A stretch of DNA of 64,000 bases from Halobacteriovorax marinus SJ. GTDB taxonomy: Bacteria > Bdellovibrionota > Bacteriovoracia > Bacteriovoracales > Bacteriovoracaceae. Of the stretch, positions 7,831-16,803 are shown in pieces. Below the pieces are notes generated by a model that did not search any database, was not told the DNA's origin, and worked only from the letters and a program-made list of their open reading frames with translations. The position numbers and the translations under genes were made by a program. Numbering within the stretch: the stretch's first letter is position 1; every line of letters starts with the position of its first letter. The DNA lies in contig NC_016620.1 of the NCBI RefSeq assembly GCF_000210915.2, forward strand, positions 248,001 to 312,000, given 5' to 3'.

Positions 7831-8966
7831 TTTGTAGGTCTCCCGAATAAATCATTATACTTAGGTAGGATCTTCACCATGGCCTCGAAGTAGTGTTGCA
7901 TTTCTTCTTTATTTCCAAGTGAAACACGAACATACTCAGGCATTTCATTTGCTTTTAATGGGCGAATGATAACACCTTCATTTAATAAATTTTCAAACAT
8001 CCACTCGCTGGCTTCAAGTGATCCAGTTTTATAAGTTATAAAATTTGTAATGGACTTAATAGGGTTGAAGTCATGCTTTGTTAAGAAATCAAAAGTTTCA
8101 TTATATCTCTTCTTATTATTCTTAAGAGTTCTACTTAGATGAGGAGTGTCGTTGAGGGCTCCTTTGGCTCCAAGTTGTCCAATAAGATTCGGTTCAAAGG
8201 GCAACTTAACCTTACTAAGATTTGAAATTAGCTCATCATGCGCAAAACCATACCCAACTCTAATTCCAGAGAGTCCATAGGCCTTAGAGAAAGTTCTAAG
8301 GGTAATGACATTATCATAGCGGTAATCCATTGAGTCTGGATAATCATCACAGTCTTTAGCAAATTCAAAGTAGGCTTCGTCCAGGAGAACGATGACGTGA
8401 TCTGGAACGTATTCCATTAGATAATCAAATTCTTTCTTTGTGATATAGGTTCCTGTTGGATTATTTGGATTTGCTATATAAATTGCCTTCGTCTTACTTG
8501 TAATTGACTTCGCTAGGGCCTCAACGTCAAATCTATAATCACTAGTAAGAGGCACTTTCTTTAAGTTGGCCCCAACACTTCTTGCTAAGATATAGAAACC
8601 AATGAATGTGTTTTCACAAGTTAAAACTTCGTCACCAGGTTGTAGAAAAGCTCTCGCAATATAGGCCATGATCCCTTCACTACCATTTCCTAAAATAATA
8701 TTTCCAGGCTCTAAACTATAGAGGCCACAAAGTGACTTCTTAAGCTGGAAGGCATGCATATCAGGGTAGCGGTGTAGATCCCATAAACCACCAGTCATTT
8801 CTTTAATGGCGTAAGGAGACGGTCCAAGTGGGTTTTCATTACTGGCCAGTTTTGAAATTTTAGTGAGGCCTTTTTCTCTGGCCACTTCATCAATAGGCTT
8901 TCCTGCCTGATAAACTTTTAAGTCTTTCAAATATTCAGGAACCAGCGTTCGCGCCAACTTTTCCAT
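7827..8966 (-). CDS. PLP-dependent aminotransferase, HisC family, probably aromatic aminotransferase
   Basis: The 379-residue protein is a class I/II fold aminotransferase of the histidinol-phosphate aminotransferase type: SNENPLGPSP near residue 43, ANPNNPTGTY near 165, an LDEAYFEF Asp-containing strand, and the PLP-lysine motif TFSKAYGLSGIRVGYG. Sequence family alone would suggest hisC. The gene opens an operon with fumarylacetoacetase and homogentisate dioxygenase, and no histidine genes are near. I therefore infer that it transaminates tyrosine or phenylalanine, as some HisC-family enzymes do. AAGGAGT six bases before ATG is a strong ribosome-binding site. Confidence 0.82.
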   Translation of the reverse strand: MEKLARTLVPEYLKDLKVYQAGKPIDEVAREKGLTKISKLASNENPLGPSPYAIKEMTGGLWDLHRYPDMHAFQLKKSLCGLYSLEPGNIILGNGSEGIMAYIARAFLQPGDEVLTCENTFIGFYILARSVGANLKKVPLTSDYRFDVEALAKSITSKTKAIYIANPNNPTGTYITKKEFDYLMEYVPDHVIVLLDEAYFEFAKDCDDYPDSMDYRYDNVITLRTFSKAYGLSGIRVGYGFAHDELISNLSKVKLPFEPNLIGQLGAKGALNDTPHLSRTLKNNKKRYNETFDFLTKHDFNPIKSITNFITYKTGSLEASEWMFENLLNEGVIIRPLKANEMPEYVRVSLGNKEEMQHYFEAMVKILPKYNDLFGRPTK

Positions 8967-9019
8967 GAGAACTCCTTATTTTTTGTATATAGTTTTCTAT
9001 CATTTCTGAGGCCTTTTGT

Positions 9020-9493
9020 GTGTATGAAATTCAACTTGTAACAAAAGTCCGGGCTTTTTATAATGGTTCAATGACATCAAAATACTATTACGGTCAATTC
9101 ACTGAAGAACATCTTAAGTTACTGAAAACAGGAATATCCCTTTATAATGAAGAGAAGTTCTGGGAGTGCCATGAAGAGGTGGAAGACCTATGGCTTGCAG
9201 ACTATGGTGACGATGCGCGCTACGTTTATTGGGTTGTTATTCAAGTTGCCACCTCACTGTACCACTACCTTGATGATAACTTGAATGGTGCAGAGGGAAT
9301 GATTCGAAAGGCAAAGAGAAAGTTAGAAATCTGTGAGAAGAAGAATGTTGAGACCGAGCTATTATATAAGTATTTAAGCTGGGAAAAATTCAAAAAAATT
9401 ATTAGAAAAATTCCAGAAAAAAGTAAGATTGAAGACTATAATGAATTATATAGTTTCAAATTTAAAAATCCAAACCATTGGGACAAGTTATGA
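9020..9493 (+). CDS. DUF309 family protein
   Basis: The 157-residue protein has the DUF309 hallmark, a helix with FWECHEEVEDLW, in which His and Glu residues are conserved, followed by a helical segment containing WVVIQVATSLYHY. The function of the family is not known. The start is uncertain: GTG 9020 has GAGG eight bases upstream, while ATG 9071 removes 17 residues but lacks a ribosome-binding site. It shares an ATGA overlap with the next gene and probably belongs to a three-gene operon with the EI24-like and GT9-like genes. It is divergent from the aromatic catabolism operon. Confidence 0.75.
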   Translation: MYEIQLVTKVRAFYNGSMTSKYYYGQFTEEHLKLLKTGISLYNEEKFWECHEEVEDLWLADYGDDARYVYWVVIQVATSLYHYLDDNLNGAEGMIRKAKRKLEICEKKNVETELLYKYLSWEKFKKIIRKIPEKSKIEDYNELYSFKFKNPNHWDKL

Positions 9494-10209
9494 AAAGGGC
9501 CGTTAAAGCTATTAGTAAATCATTTGAGATTTTAAAGAGAGATAAAGTCGTTTTTCTCTTATCTTGTATACCTGTGTGTGTTGGAGTCATTGCTTACTAT
9601 TATCTAGGTTCGTACTTCTACCAAGACCTTCTTGAGTGGGGTAATGAACTTGTAAAAAAACAGATTAGTAGTAGTGAGATGTTAAAGTATATCTCATGGC
9701 TATTTACAGCAGTGTTATCAGTAATACTTTACTTCTTAGTTAGCTGGACTTTTGTGCTCTTTGTTTCAATTGTTGCTTCCCCATTTAATGACATTATCTC
9801 GGGTAGAGTAGAAAAGGCCTTACTAGGACAAGTTCCTCAGGACTTTAATTCGGAGAAGTTTTTTAAGCGTGTTCTAAGTGTATTAAAGAATGAATCGAAG
9901 AAAATATTATTAATTATTTTCTTATCCATTCTCTCTTTCTTCATAGGGCTATTCTTCCCACCTATTTCCTTTGCTATCTCGGCTCTCTTACTCGCTGTAT
10001 CTTTCTTGGATTACGCGTGGTCTAGAAAGGAGCTAACATTTGGAGACTGTGTTACAAATATTAGAAAGTCTTTCTTAACGTATTTAGTAACGGGATGTGC
10101 TTTTATGGCCTTATTTTCAATCCCAGTGATCAATCTCTTTGTTCTTCCATTTGCAGTTATTTATTACTCGGTACTCTTTTATTCTAAAGAGAATGGGAAG
10201 ATCATTTGA
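9490..10209 (+). CDS. EI24/CysZ-like integral membrane protein
   Basis: A 239-residue membrane protein with about four to six hydrophobic segments. The layout resembles the EI24/CysZ family: an early KSFEILKRDK amphipathic stretch, a long helix, an ASPFNDIISGRVEKAL loop, and a C-terminal pair of hydrophobic segments. CysZ transports sulfate in enterobacteria. No cysteine-biosynthesis gene is near, so transport of sulfate is not supported here. I chose ATG 9490, which forms an ATGA overlap with the upstream gene. The frame also allows TTG 9478. Confidence 0.72.
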   Translation: MKRAVKAISKSFEILKRDKVVFLLSCIPVCVGVIAYYYLGSYFYQDLLEWGNELVKKQISSSEMLKYISWLFTAVLSVILYFLVSWTFVLFVSIVASPFNDIISGRVEKALLGQVPQDFNSEKFFKRVLSVLKNESKKILLIIFLSILSFFIGLFFPPISFAISALLLAVSFLDYAWSRKELTFGDCVTNIRKSFLTYLVTGCAFMALFSIPVINLFVLPFAVIYYSVLFYSKENGKII

Positions 10210-11186
10210 AAACGAAATTTCTAGTACAATGTCCAAGGAATAGAGATGATATTATGTGTCTCTTTCCCTTCTTTCTAAAACTCAATGAGTTCTACCCTGA
10301 AGCAGAAATTAATGTTGTAGTAGATAAGGGCCTAGAAGAGGTTCTCGAGTTACTTCCCTTTAAAATAAGAATTTACCCACTGCCGGAGAGCTTAAATACA
10401 ATTGCAGGTATTCATAAATTTGCAGTTAATGTTAAAGATGTTTTCAATATAGACTTCTTCTTCGATTTCTCATTTGATCTTAAGGGCGCATTAACAGGAT
10501 TTTGCTTTAGAGCAAAGACGAGAGTGGGAGAGGAGTTAGGAGCAAAGAAATTTCTTTTTAATAAGAAAATGGGTGTTGCTCCAAATAGAACTCCTCTAGA
10601 TCTTATTGCTATAAATTATTTAAATTCAATTTTAGATGTAGAAATAGATGATTTCTTTTACAGGCTTCCAGAAATTGAAGATGGTGAAGAAGAGCAAGAG
10701 AGCAATGTTCATCAGCTCTTTGAAGATACTAGGCCACATTTCTTCCTATTGAAAAATAGCACTAAGAATTTTGAGCTTTGGAAAGAGTTTCTACTACTAA
10801 TGGATAGAGGAATTGTTGTTATTTGGGATATGAAGAATTTAGCTCAGTGGCAGGAGTTTAAAGGACATCCAGAGTTAAAGGTTGAATTAATTATTCAAGG
10901 TGAAGTTGAAGGGCTATCTTTTCTTCCGGACCTTATAAAGAAGTCTGAATACATTGTGACAGACGATAAATACTTAGCACACGCATGTATTTTCTATGAA
11001 AAACGAGCATTCCTCTTTTGTAACGATGACTATACTCAGATAAATTCTAATTATTTTTCAAATATTGAAGACTTAATTATTACTGAGCAAGATGATGTTG
11101 TTGAAATATATAAAAATGGAAAGAGAAAAGAGATAAGAGTCATGGATGAAGTTCAGGACCTCATCCATGACGTTATGAAATTATGA
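10206..11186 (+). CDS. Glycosyltransferase family 9-like (heptosyltransferase-like) protein
   Basis: The 326-residue protein resembles GT9 heptosyltransferases in outline: an N-terminal strand followed by RNRDDIMCLFPFF, a VVVDKGLEEV strand, and FDFSFDLKGALTGFCFRAKTRVG, which recalls the family's D-L-Q-x-L-x-x-S-x3-R-x-S-x-x-x-R-x-G segment. The C-terminal half is less conserved, and the usual donor-binding motifs are hard to see, so activity may be altered. The TTG start at 10206 overlaps the stop of the upstream gene by four bases. It converges with valS, overlapping it by six bases. gmhA, for heptose synthesis, is elsewhere in the window. Confidence 0.6.
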   Translation: MKTKFLVQCPRNRDDIMCLFPFFLKLNEFYPEAEINVVVDKGLEEVLELLPFKIRIYPLPESLNTIAGIHKFAVNVKDVFNIDFFFDFSFDLKGALTGFCFRAKTRVGEELGAKKFLFNKKMGVAPNRTPLDLIAINYLNSILDVEIDDFFYRLPEIEDGEEEQESNVHQLFEDTRPHFFLLKNSTKNFELWKEFLLLMDRGIVVIWDMKNLAQWQEFKGHPELKVELIIQGEVEGLSFLPDLIKKSEYIVTDDKYLAHACIFYEKRAFLFCNDDYTQINSNYFSNIEDLIITEQDDVVEIYKNGKRKEIRVMDEVQDLIHDVMKL

Positions 11187-13847
11187 TTTGAAGTTTTCTA
11201 GGTTCTCAGTAATTGAGCTTTTCTTTTCAAGCAATTCAGCATGTTCTTCTTTTACTTTTGCGATAACTTCTTCTTTTGCATTAGAGATAAATTTTTCATT
11301 GGATAACTTCTTATCAAGTTTATCTAGCTCTTTTTGAGTTTTCGCTAAGTCTTTTTCAAGCTTTTGAATCTGTTCCGTAAGATCAATTGAGCCATCTAGT
11401 GGAATGAAAACCTCTGTATGAGTAGTGGCCTTCATCACAGACTTGGCCGGCTTTTGAGAGCTCTTATCTTGAACCTTAAGCTCTTTAACTCTTGCAAGGT
11501 CAGAAAATCCATTAACATTTGCTTCAAAGAAATCTCTTAATTCTTTGTGATCACTAAAGAGAGATGCACTTATTTCTTCTTTTGGTTTTAAGTTTAGAGA
11601 TGATCTCAAGTTTCTAAGAGAAGTGATAACCTCAATAAACTTATTCATTAAGTCTTGGTCACTTTCAAAGTTTAATTCATCACTGTACTCTGGATACTCT
11701 TGAATGATTAAGAGGTCCTCTTCACTATCTTTTAAATAGCTCCATAGCTCTTCAGTAATAAAAGGAGTAATTGGGTGTAGAAGAGTTACAATTTGTCTAA
11801 ATGTATACTTTAGGACAGTTGATCTTCTCTGGGCCGCTTCCTGGTCTTCACCGTGAAGAATATTTTTAGAAAGCTCTATAAACCATGAGCAGAACTTATC
11901 GTAAACAAATGCATAAATTGCAGCACAAGAATCATCAAATCTATATTCTTCCATCGAGTCATTCATGACCTTCGTCACTTCATTTAACTCTGAAATTATC
12001 CATTTTTCTTGCTGATCTAGATTCTTAGGGAGCGTGATATCTCCTTTCTCTAAGAATGGTGAAATAAATCTAAAGGCATTCCAAATCTTATTAATAAAAT
12101 TTCTGTATCCTGCAATTCTCTCAGGGTCTAGATTTAAACCTCTGTTATAACCAGAACCAGCAGCAAGAGTAAATCTAAAAGCATCGGCTCCGTACTCTTC
12201 AACAGTCTCTAGAGGATCAAGCCCATTGCCTAATGACTTACTCATCTTTCTTCCAAGCTTATCCCTAACGAGGGCGTGTATATAGATATCGCTAAATGGT
12301 TTTTCTCCCGTAACTTTAAGAGACATCATCATCATTCTAGCTACCCAGAAAAAGATAATATCAAAGCCTGTAACTAAGCATGTTGTAGGGAAGAACTTAT
12401 CGTAACCTCTCTCTTTCATTCTCTCTGGGTTTGGCCAGCCTAATGTAGACATTGGCCATAATCCTGATGAGAACCAAGTATCTAATACGTCAGGGTCTTG
12501 AGTGACATTTTCGCTACTACACTTTGAACATTTCGTTTCATCAACTTCACTTGCCCATTGGTGTGAACAGTCAGAACAATTAAACACAGGAATCTGGTGA
12601 CCCCACCACAATTGTCTAGATAGACACCAATTCTTAGGCTCTCTCAACCAAGAGAAGTATGTATTCTCCCATTGTTTTGGAAAGAAATTAGTTTCTCCAT
12701 TCTCAACACACTCAAGGGCTTGCTTGGACATGTCTTGAACATTTAGAAACCACTGCTTTGAAACCATAGGCTCAATGACTGATTTAGATCTATCACCGTG
12801 ACCAACTTGGTGCGTATGTTCTTTTTCTTTAACATAGGCACCGATCTCTTTTAATTTCTCGACTACCTTCTTTCTTGCTACTTTTGTAGTAAGCCCTGCG
12901 AATTCACCTGTAATCTCTGCAAGGGTACCATCTTTATTGAGAATATTTATAATCTCTAAGTTATGTCTCTTTCCAATATCAAAGTCATTGAAGTCATGGC
13001 CTGGAGTTACTTTTAAGCAACCTGTTCCCATTTCAATATCAACGTGCTCGTCACCAACGATAGGGACTTCTCTATTGCAAATTGGAACGATGGCCTTTTT
13101 TCCAATTAGGTGTGAGAATCTTTCATCATTTGGGTTAACTGCAACTGCAGTATCCCCAAGAAGAGTCTCCGGTCTAGTTGTTGCAATCTCTAACTTAATG
13201 TCACTATCTTTTACACTATAAAGAATATGATAGAAGGCACCACTAACTTCTTTGTGCTCTACCTCGGCATCTGAAATTGCAGATTGTAAAACAGTGTCCC
13301 AGTTAATGATGTAATCTGATTGATAGATTAGACCCTCATTGTATAGCATGACGAAAACTTTTCTCACGGCTTCGTTTGCTTCAGGGTCCATCGTAAACAT
13401 TGAGTAGTCCCAATCGGGAGAAGCACCCATTGTTTTTTGTTGTTGAGCTATAATCCCACCGTACTCTTCTTTCCATTTCCAAATTTTTTCAAGAAACTCT
13501 TCTCTAGAAAAATCGTGTCTTGTCTTTCCCTCTTCTGCCTGAACTTGTTTTTCAACAACCGACTGAGTGGCAATACCTGCGTGGTCCATTCCTGGAAGCC
13601 ATAGGGCTTCAAAGCCTTTCATTCTCTTCCATCTAATTAATGTATCTTGATTTGTTACGTCTAGTGCGTGTCCTGCGTGAAGTCTACCAGTCACATTTGG
13701 AGGGGGCATAATAATACAGTAGCTCTCACCGGTTTTTCCAGGTCTTGGTCTAAAGTATTTCCCATCTTCCCACATTTTATACCACTTATTCTCAACCTCA
13801 TTTGGTGAATAAGTCGTAGATATATTATTCATTTCTCCACTAGTCAT
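11181..13847 (-). CDS. valS: Valyl-tRNA synthetase
   Basis: This class Ia synthetase charges tRNA-Val. The 888-residue length is normal. PPPNVTGRLHAGHA near residue 50 is the HIGH-type ATP-binding motif, and KMSKSLGN near residue 535 is the second. The editing (CP1) domain contains TTRPETLLGDTA. Zn-type cysteine pairs (CSDCSHQW and CSKCSSENV) lie near residues 420-445. A C-terminal coiled coil (about 815-885) is typical of ValRS and helps bind tRNA. The ATG at 13847 has AGGAAG seven bases upstream. It is monocistronic and divergent from the Tsx-like gene, and I saw no T-box leader. Confidence 0.96.
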   Translation of the reverse strand: MTSGEMNNISTTYSPNEVENKWYKMWEDGKYFRPRPGKTGESYCIIMPPPNVTGRLHAGHALDVTNQDTLIRWKRMKGFEALWLPGMDHAGIATQSVVEKQVQAEEGKTRHDFSREEFLEKIWKWKEEYGGIIAQQQKTMGASPDWDYSMFTMDPEANEAVRKVFVMLYNEGLIYQSDYIINWDTVLQSAISDAEVEHKEVSGAFYHILYSVKDSDIKLEIATTRPETLLGDTAVAVNPNDERFSHLIGKKAIVPICNREVPIVGDEHVDIEMGTGCLKVTPGHDFNDFDIGKRHNLEIINILNKDGTLAEITGEFAGLTTKVARKKVVEKLKEIGAYVKEKEHTHQVGHGDRSKSVIEPMVSKQWFLNVQDMSKQALECVENGETNFFPKQWENTYFSWLREPKNWCLSRQLWWGHQIPVFNCSDCSHQWASEVDETKCSKCSSENVTQDPDVLDTWFSSGLWPMSTLGWPNPERMKERGYDKFFPTTCLVTGFDIIFFWVARMMMMSLKVTGEKPFSDIYIHALVRDKLGRKMSKSLGNGLDPLETVEEYGADAFRFTLAAGSGYNRGLNLDPERIAGYRNFINKIWNAFRFISPFLEKGDITLPKNLDQQEKWIISELNEVTKVMNDSMEEYRFDDSCAAIYAFVYDKFCSWFIELSKNILHGEDQEAAQRRSTVLKYTFRQIVTLLHPITPFITEELWSYLKDSEEDLLIIQEYPEYSDELNFESDQDLMNKFIEVITSLRNLRSSLNLKPKEEISASLFSDHKELRDFFEANVNGFSDLARVKELKVQDKSSQKPAKSVMKATTHTEVFIPLDGSIDLTEQIQKLEKDLAKTQKELDKLDKKLSNEKFISNAKEEVIAKVKEEHAELLEKKSSITENLENFKS

Positions 13848-14027
13848 AATGTAACTTCCTGATTGGTAAATTCACTTTAAAAATGCTGAAACTATAACAT
13901 AAGAGCTGCCTTAGAGAAATCTTACAGGGCTTAAAAACTGATAAATTTAAAATTGATTGTGCTGTGCGAGAGGCCCCGCGTCCAGAGATTGATTACTATA
14001 TAAGAATTCTTTAATTAAGGGGAGAGT

Positions 14028-14783
14028 GTGAGCAATCAATTAAGAGTTTTGATAGTGTGTTTCTTTATGTCTTCAGTAGGTGCTTATGAGTGGTCTAGGA
14101 CATCGTTGAGTTATTTAAATGGTTCCAGTTTTCAGTTAGGAGACAATAATAGAGTTGAGTACTCCTTTGAACATGCTGGAGGATGGAAGTATGGGGACAA
14201 CTTCTTTTGGTTTGATGTCACAGATCCTCAGTCTTCAAATGACTCAAGTAAAACGGCGATTTATGGCGAATGGGCCCCTAGGCTTAGTTTTGGAAAAATC
14301 TTTGGTTTCTATAACGATGAGGGATTTTTTAAAGATGTCTTGCTCAGTACTACATTTGAGCATGGTAAGAGTGGAGTTGCTTCAAGAGCAAGATTAATTG
14401 GTCTTGGAACAGATCTCAATATTCCTCTCTTTAAGTTCTTTCAAGTAAATTTCTATGTGAGAGATAATTTAGATGCTGAGGGAGTGAGTTTTCAATCAAC
14501 AATAGCCTATAATCTGCCTTTAGACATCTCAGATAGATTGTCTCTTTATTACAGTGCTTATATTGATATTGTAATTGGAGATGAAGGGAATCGATCAGAT
14601 AATTCATATAAAGAATCTCACTGGCACACGGCTCAGCAATTGGCCTACGATGTAGGTAAAATGTATGGCTATGCAGATATTGCTTATCTTGGTGTTGAAT
14701 ACCAATACTGGAATAGAAAATATGGAATAGAAGGTGGTCCAGTAGAGAATAATCTAAAGCTATTAATTAAGTGGATCTTTTAA
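14028..14783 (+). CDS. Tsx-like outer-membrane channel protein
   Basis: The 251-residue protein has a short signal peptide ending near GAYEW and a barrel sequence resembling the Tsx nucleoside-channel and related OmpA-like families: EYSFEHAGGWKYGDNFFWFD near residues 44-63, IYGEWAPRLSFGK, and a C-terminal KLLIKWIF ending in Phe. Tsx forms a substrate-selective pore in the outer membrane. For an organism that imports prey nucleosides this would be a useful pore, but that is inference. GTG 14028 is chosen because AGGGGAG precedes it. The gene converges with the next one and overlaps it by four bases. Confidence 0.75.
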   Translation: MSNQLRVLIVCFFMSSVGAYEWSRTSLSYLNGSSFQLGDNNRVEYSFEHAGGWKYGDNFFWFDVTDPQSSNDSSKTAIYGEWAPRLSFGKIFGFYNDEGFFKDVLLSTTFEHGKSGVASRARLIGLGTDLNIPLFKFFQVNFYVRDNLDAEGVSFQSTIAYNLPLDISDRLSLYYSAYIDIVIGDEGNRSDNSYKESHWHTAQQLAYDVGKMYGYADIAYLGVEYQYWNRKYGIEGGPVENNLKLLIKWIF

Positions 14784-15739
14784 ATATCTAGTAACCAATC
14801 ATTGACTGGCTCTGGAAGGCTCTCAGGCTTTTTGTAGTTTGGATCTGGCTCTGGAAAAAGGTCACCCTTTTTAATTTTAAGCGACTGCATATCATCTTTT
14901 GGTATCCAGTCGTTAGATGGGTTAGGTAAGTCTGAAATATTGGTGCTACTTCCTTTACTTGGAAAAATTTCAATATTCCCTATAACATCATCAATCTTTT
15001 GTAACGTTGACTCTCTATTGGTTAGCTCTCTACTATATTTAAAGAGGGAGAGTTGATTCAACTCCTTCATTGGAGGCATTTTATCAAAGCTAGAAGTTTG
15101 ATAGATTGTCTTGGAAAGAAAAGCTAGTCTCCTAATAATTCTAAAGTGCAATGGTCTAAGGGCCAAGTTAATTTCTTCGCTCGTCGATAAGTTGAAGAGA
15201 CTAATCCAAGGACTAAGTAGAGTTATCTTCTTGTCGAGTTTTAATAATTCGATATTCTTTAGCTTCTTACTCTGCGCTTTCTGCGTAAGGTAAGTCTGGT
15301 AGTATTTATATTTTATAATTGATTGAAGATCTTTTATGACTGCTCTAAGGATCCAGCTTGCAAACGGATTTAGCTCGTCTTTTGCAGTATTCGCTTTTTT
15401 CATTAATTCATTAATGATGGGTTGGTTAACTCGAATAGACTTAATATTTTCAGAGTTGTGATAAGAGAGGACCGCCTTATAGATCTCCATTTTCGTGAGC
15501 AGGAAGAGATCATTTTTCGGAATTTTAGTAAAGAAAGCATCGCTCATTACAATATTAGAGAGAAGGTCATCTTTATCTTCTTTGCTAAGAGGGTAGTGAT
15601 TTATCGATTCAATAAGTATCTTGTACTCAGTGGGCATGTCTTTAACACTTAAATTGATTTTTCCCTTATAGGCATCTCTGAAATCAACTGCATTGATATT
15701 GAAAATAAATATAAGTGCGATTAAAGATTTCATCATCAC
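14780..15739 (-). CDS. Exported hypothetical protein with C-terminal Pro/Asn-Asp-Trp repeats
   Basis: The 319-residue protein begins with a signal peptide (MMMKSLIALIFIFNINA). The body is Lys/Leu/Ser-rich and helical. The C-terminus contains two related motifs, LPNPSNDWIPKD and LPEPVNDWLLDI, separated by a Pro/Asp/Lys-rich stretch. I recognise no family. It is the third gene of a minus-strand group encoding exported proteins: it starts four bases before the stop of the upstream gene (ATGA). The conserved-looking terminal motifs may be peptides that bind a partner, but nothing shows this directly. Confidence 0.65.
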   Translation of the reverse strand: MMMKSLIALIFIFNINAVDFRDAYKGKINLSVKDMPTEYKILIESINHYPLSKEDKDDLLSNIVMSDAFFTKIPKNDLFLLTKMEIYKAVLSYHNSENIKSIRVNQPIINELMKKANTAKDELNPFASWILRAVIKDLQSIIKYKYYQTYLTQKAQSKKLKNIELLKLDKKITLLSPWISLFNLSTSEEINLALRPLHFRIIRRLAFLSKTIYQTSSFDKMPPMKELNQLSLFKYSRELTNRESTLQKIDDVIGNIEIFPSKGSSTNISDLPNPSNDWIPKDDMQSLKIKKGDLFPEPDPNYKKPESLPEPVNDWLLDI

Positions 15740-16803
15740 TGCTTATCCTGCTTCATGCTCTGATTAAGTATTGAGTCGTTATTATTATTTTCTTTTGTCG
15801 CATTTAATAAATAGAATTTTCCGTGCTGAGGAATTATGAGCTTTCCATCCATATTGATAAGGGAGCTAACTGCCCTGAAGCTACTTAAAACTTTAACTTC
15901 TTTCGATGTCGTATTGAGTGAAGCTGCTTCAAAGTGAGCTACTTCTCGTCCATCTTTAATCGATTTAATAAAATAAACTAATTCACTAGAGGCATTACAA
16001 ATAATTGAACCTCTATCATTATCCTTAGAATCATAGAGGATTTTTCCTTTAGATACTTGAAAATTACTTCTAGAGTACTGAGTGATGGAAGAGTACTGGG
16101 AATCCTTTCTTATTCCAAAAGTTCCGAGGTAAATAGAATCTCCAGCTGAGCAAAGTTCATATCGATTAAGTTCATTTTCTGCTTTTAGAATGAGATTTGA
16201 TTTTCCACTCGCTCTATTGAACTCAATGAGACCTGCTACAGCAGAGTTGTTTAAATTAGAAAAGAGTATTCTCTTCTCATCTAACATAACCCTTTGTGGA
16301 ATAAAGTAAGGATTTTTCGAGTTTTGTAGGTTTATTTCAAACTTTGTAGCAATAGAGTTTAGGTTTATAAATGTAAGAGTTGATTTGTATGGGTTAAAGA
16401 ATGAGGCCCAGCTATCATTTAAATGTAGTCTAGAGTCGACACCTTCTCCGATAAGCTTTACTTTCTTTCCTCCGTATGGAGCTACGTAAATCTTATTTAA
16501 TTTTCTAACACTCATATATGTATGAAAGCTCTCATTTTGCTCAATAAGTTGTTTCTTTTGAGCTTCTGAAGATCGAATAGAGTATTGAGTACCTTCTTTT
16601 CCTTTTAAGACTTCCTCTACATTGTAATTGGTTGAAAGAAGTAAACTCCCAGATCGTCTTTGATAGTATGAAAACTTTCCATCCTCGGAGATGAAGCGAA
16701 GATTGTTTGTCGCTTGCTTTGTTGCTATCTCTGGTAGAGTGATCTCTGCTCGAGTTGATAGGCATAAAGTGAGGAGAATAAAAATAAACCTACCTAATTC
16801 CAT
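15736..16803 (-). CDS. Exported hypothetical protein, possible beta-propeller
   Basis: About 355 residues with a signal peptide (MELGRFIFILLTLCLSTRAE). The rest is rich in short beta strands with spaced repeats such as ISEDGKFSYY, LNDSWASFFNP, LDEKRILFSNL and NASSELVYFI, which recalls TolB/WD40-like propellers. This is a pattern-level guess. I prefer ATG 16803 over the in-frame TTG 16821 because the signal peptide then starts directly. It overlaps the upstream 663-residue gene by 14 bases and the downstream gene by four, so the three exported proteins are almost certainly made together. Confidence 0.65.
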   Translation of the reverse strand: MELGRFIFILLTLCLSTRAEITLPEIATKQATNNLRFISEDGKFSYYQRRSGSLLLSTNYNVEEVLKGKEGTQYSIRSSEAQKKQLIEQNESFHTYMSVRKLNKIYVAPYGGKKVKLIGEGVDSRLHLNDSWASFFNPYKSTLTFINLNSIATKFEINLQNSKNPYFIPQRVMLDEKRILFSNLNNSAVAGLIEFNRASGKSNLILKAENELNRYELCSAGDSIYLGTFGIRKDSQYSSITQYSRSNFQVSKGKILYDSKDNDRGSIICNASSELVYFIKSIKDGREVAHFEAASLNTTSKEVKVLSSFRAVSSLINMDGKLIIPQHGKFYLLNATKENNNNDSILNQSMKQDKQ

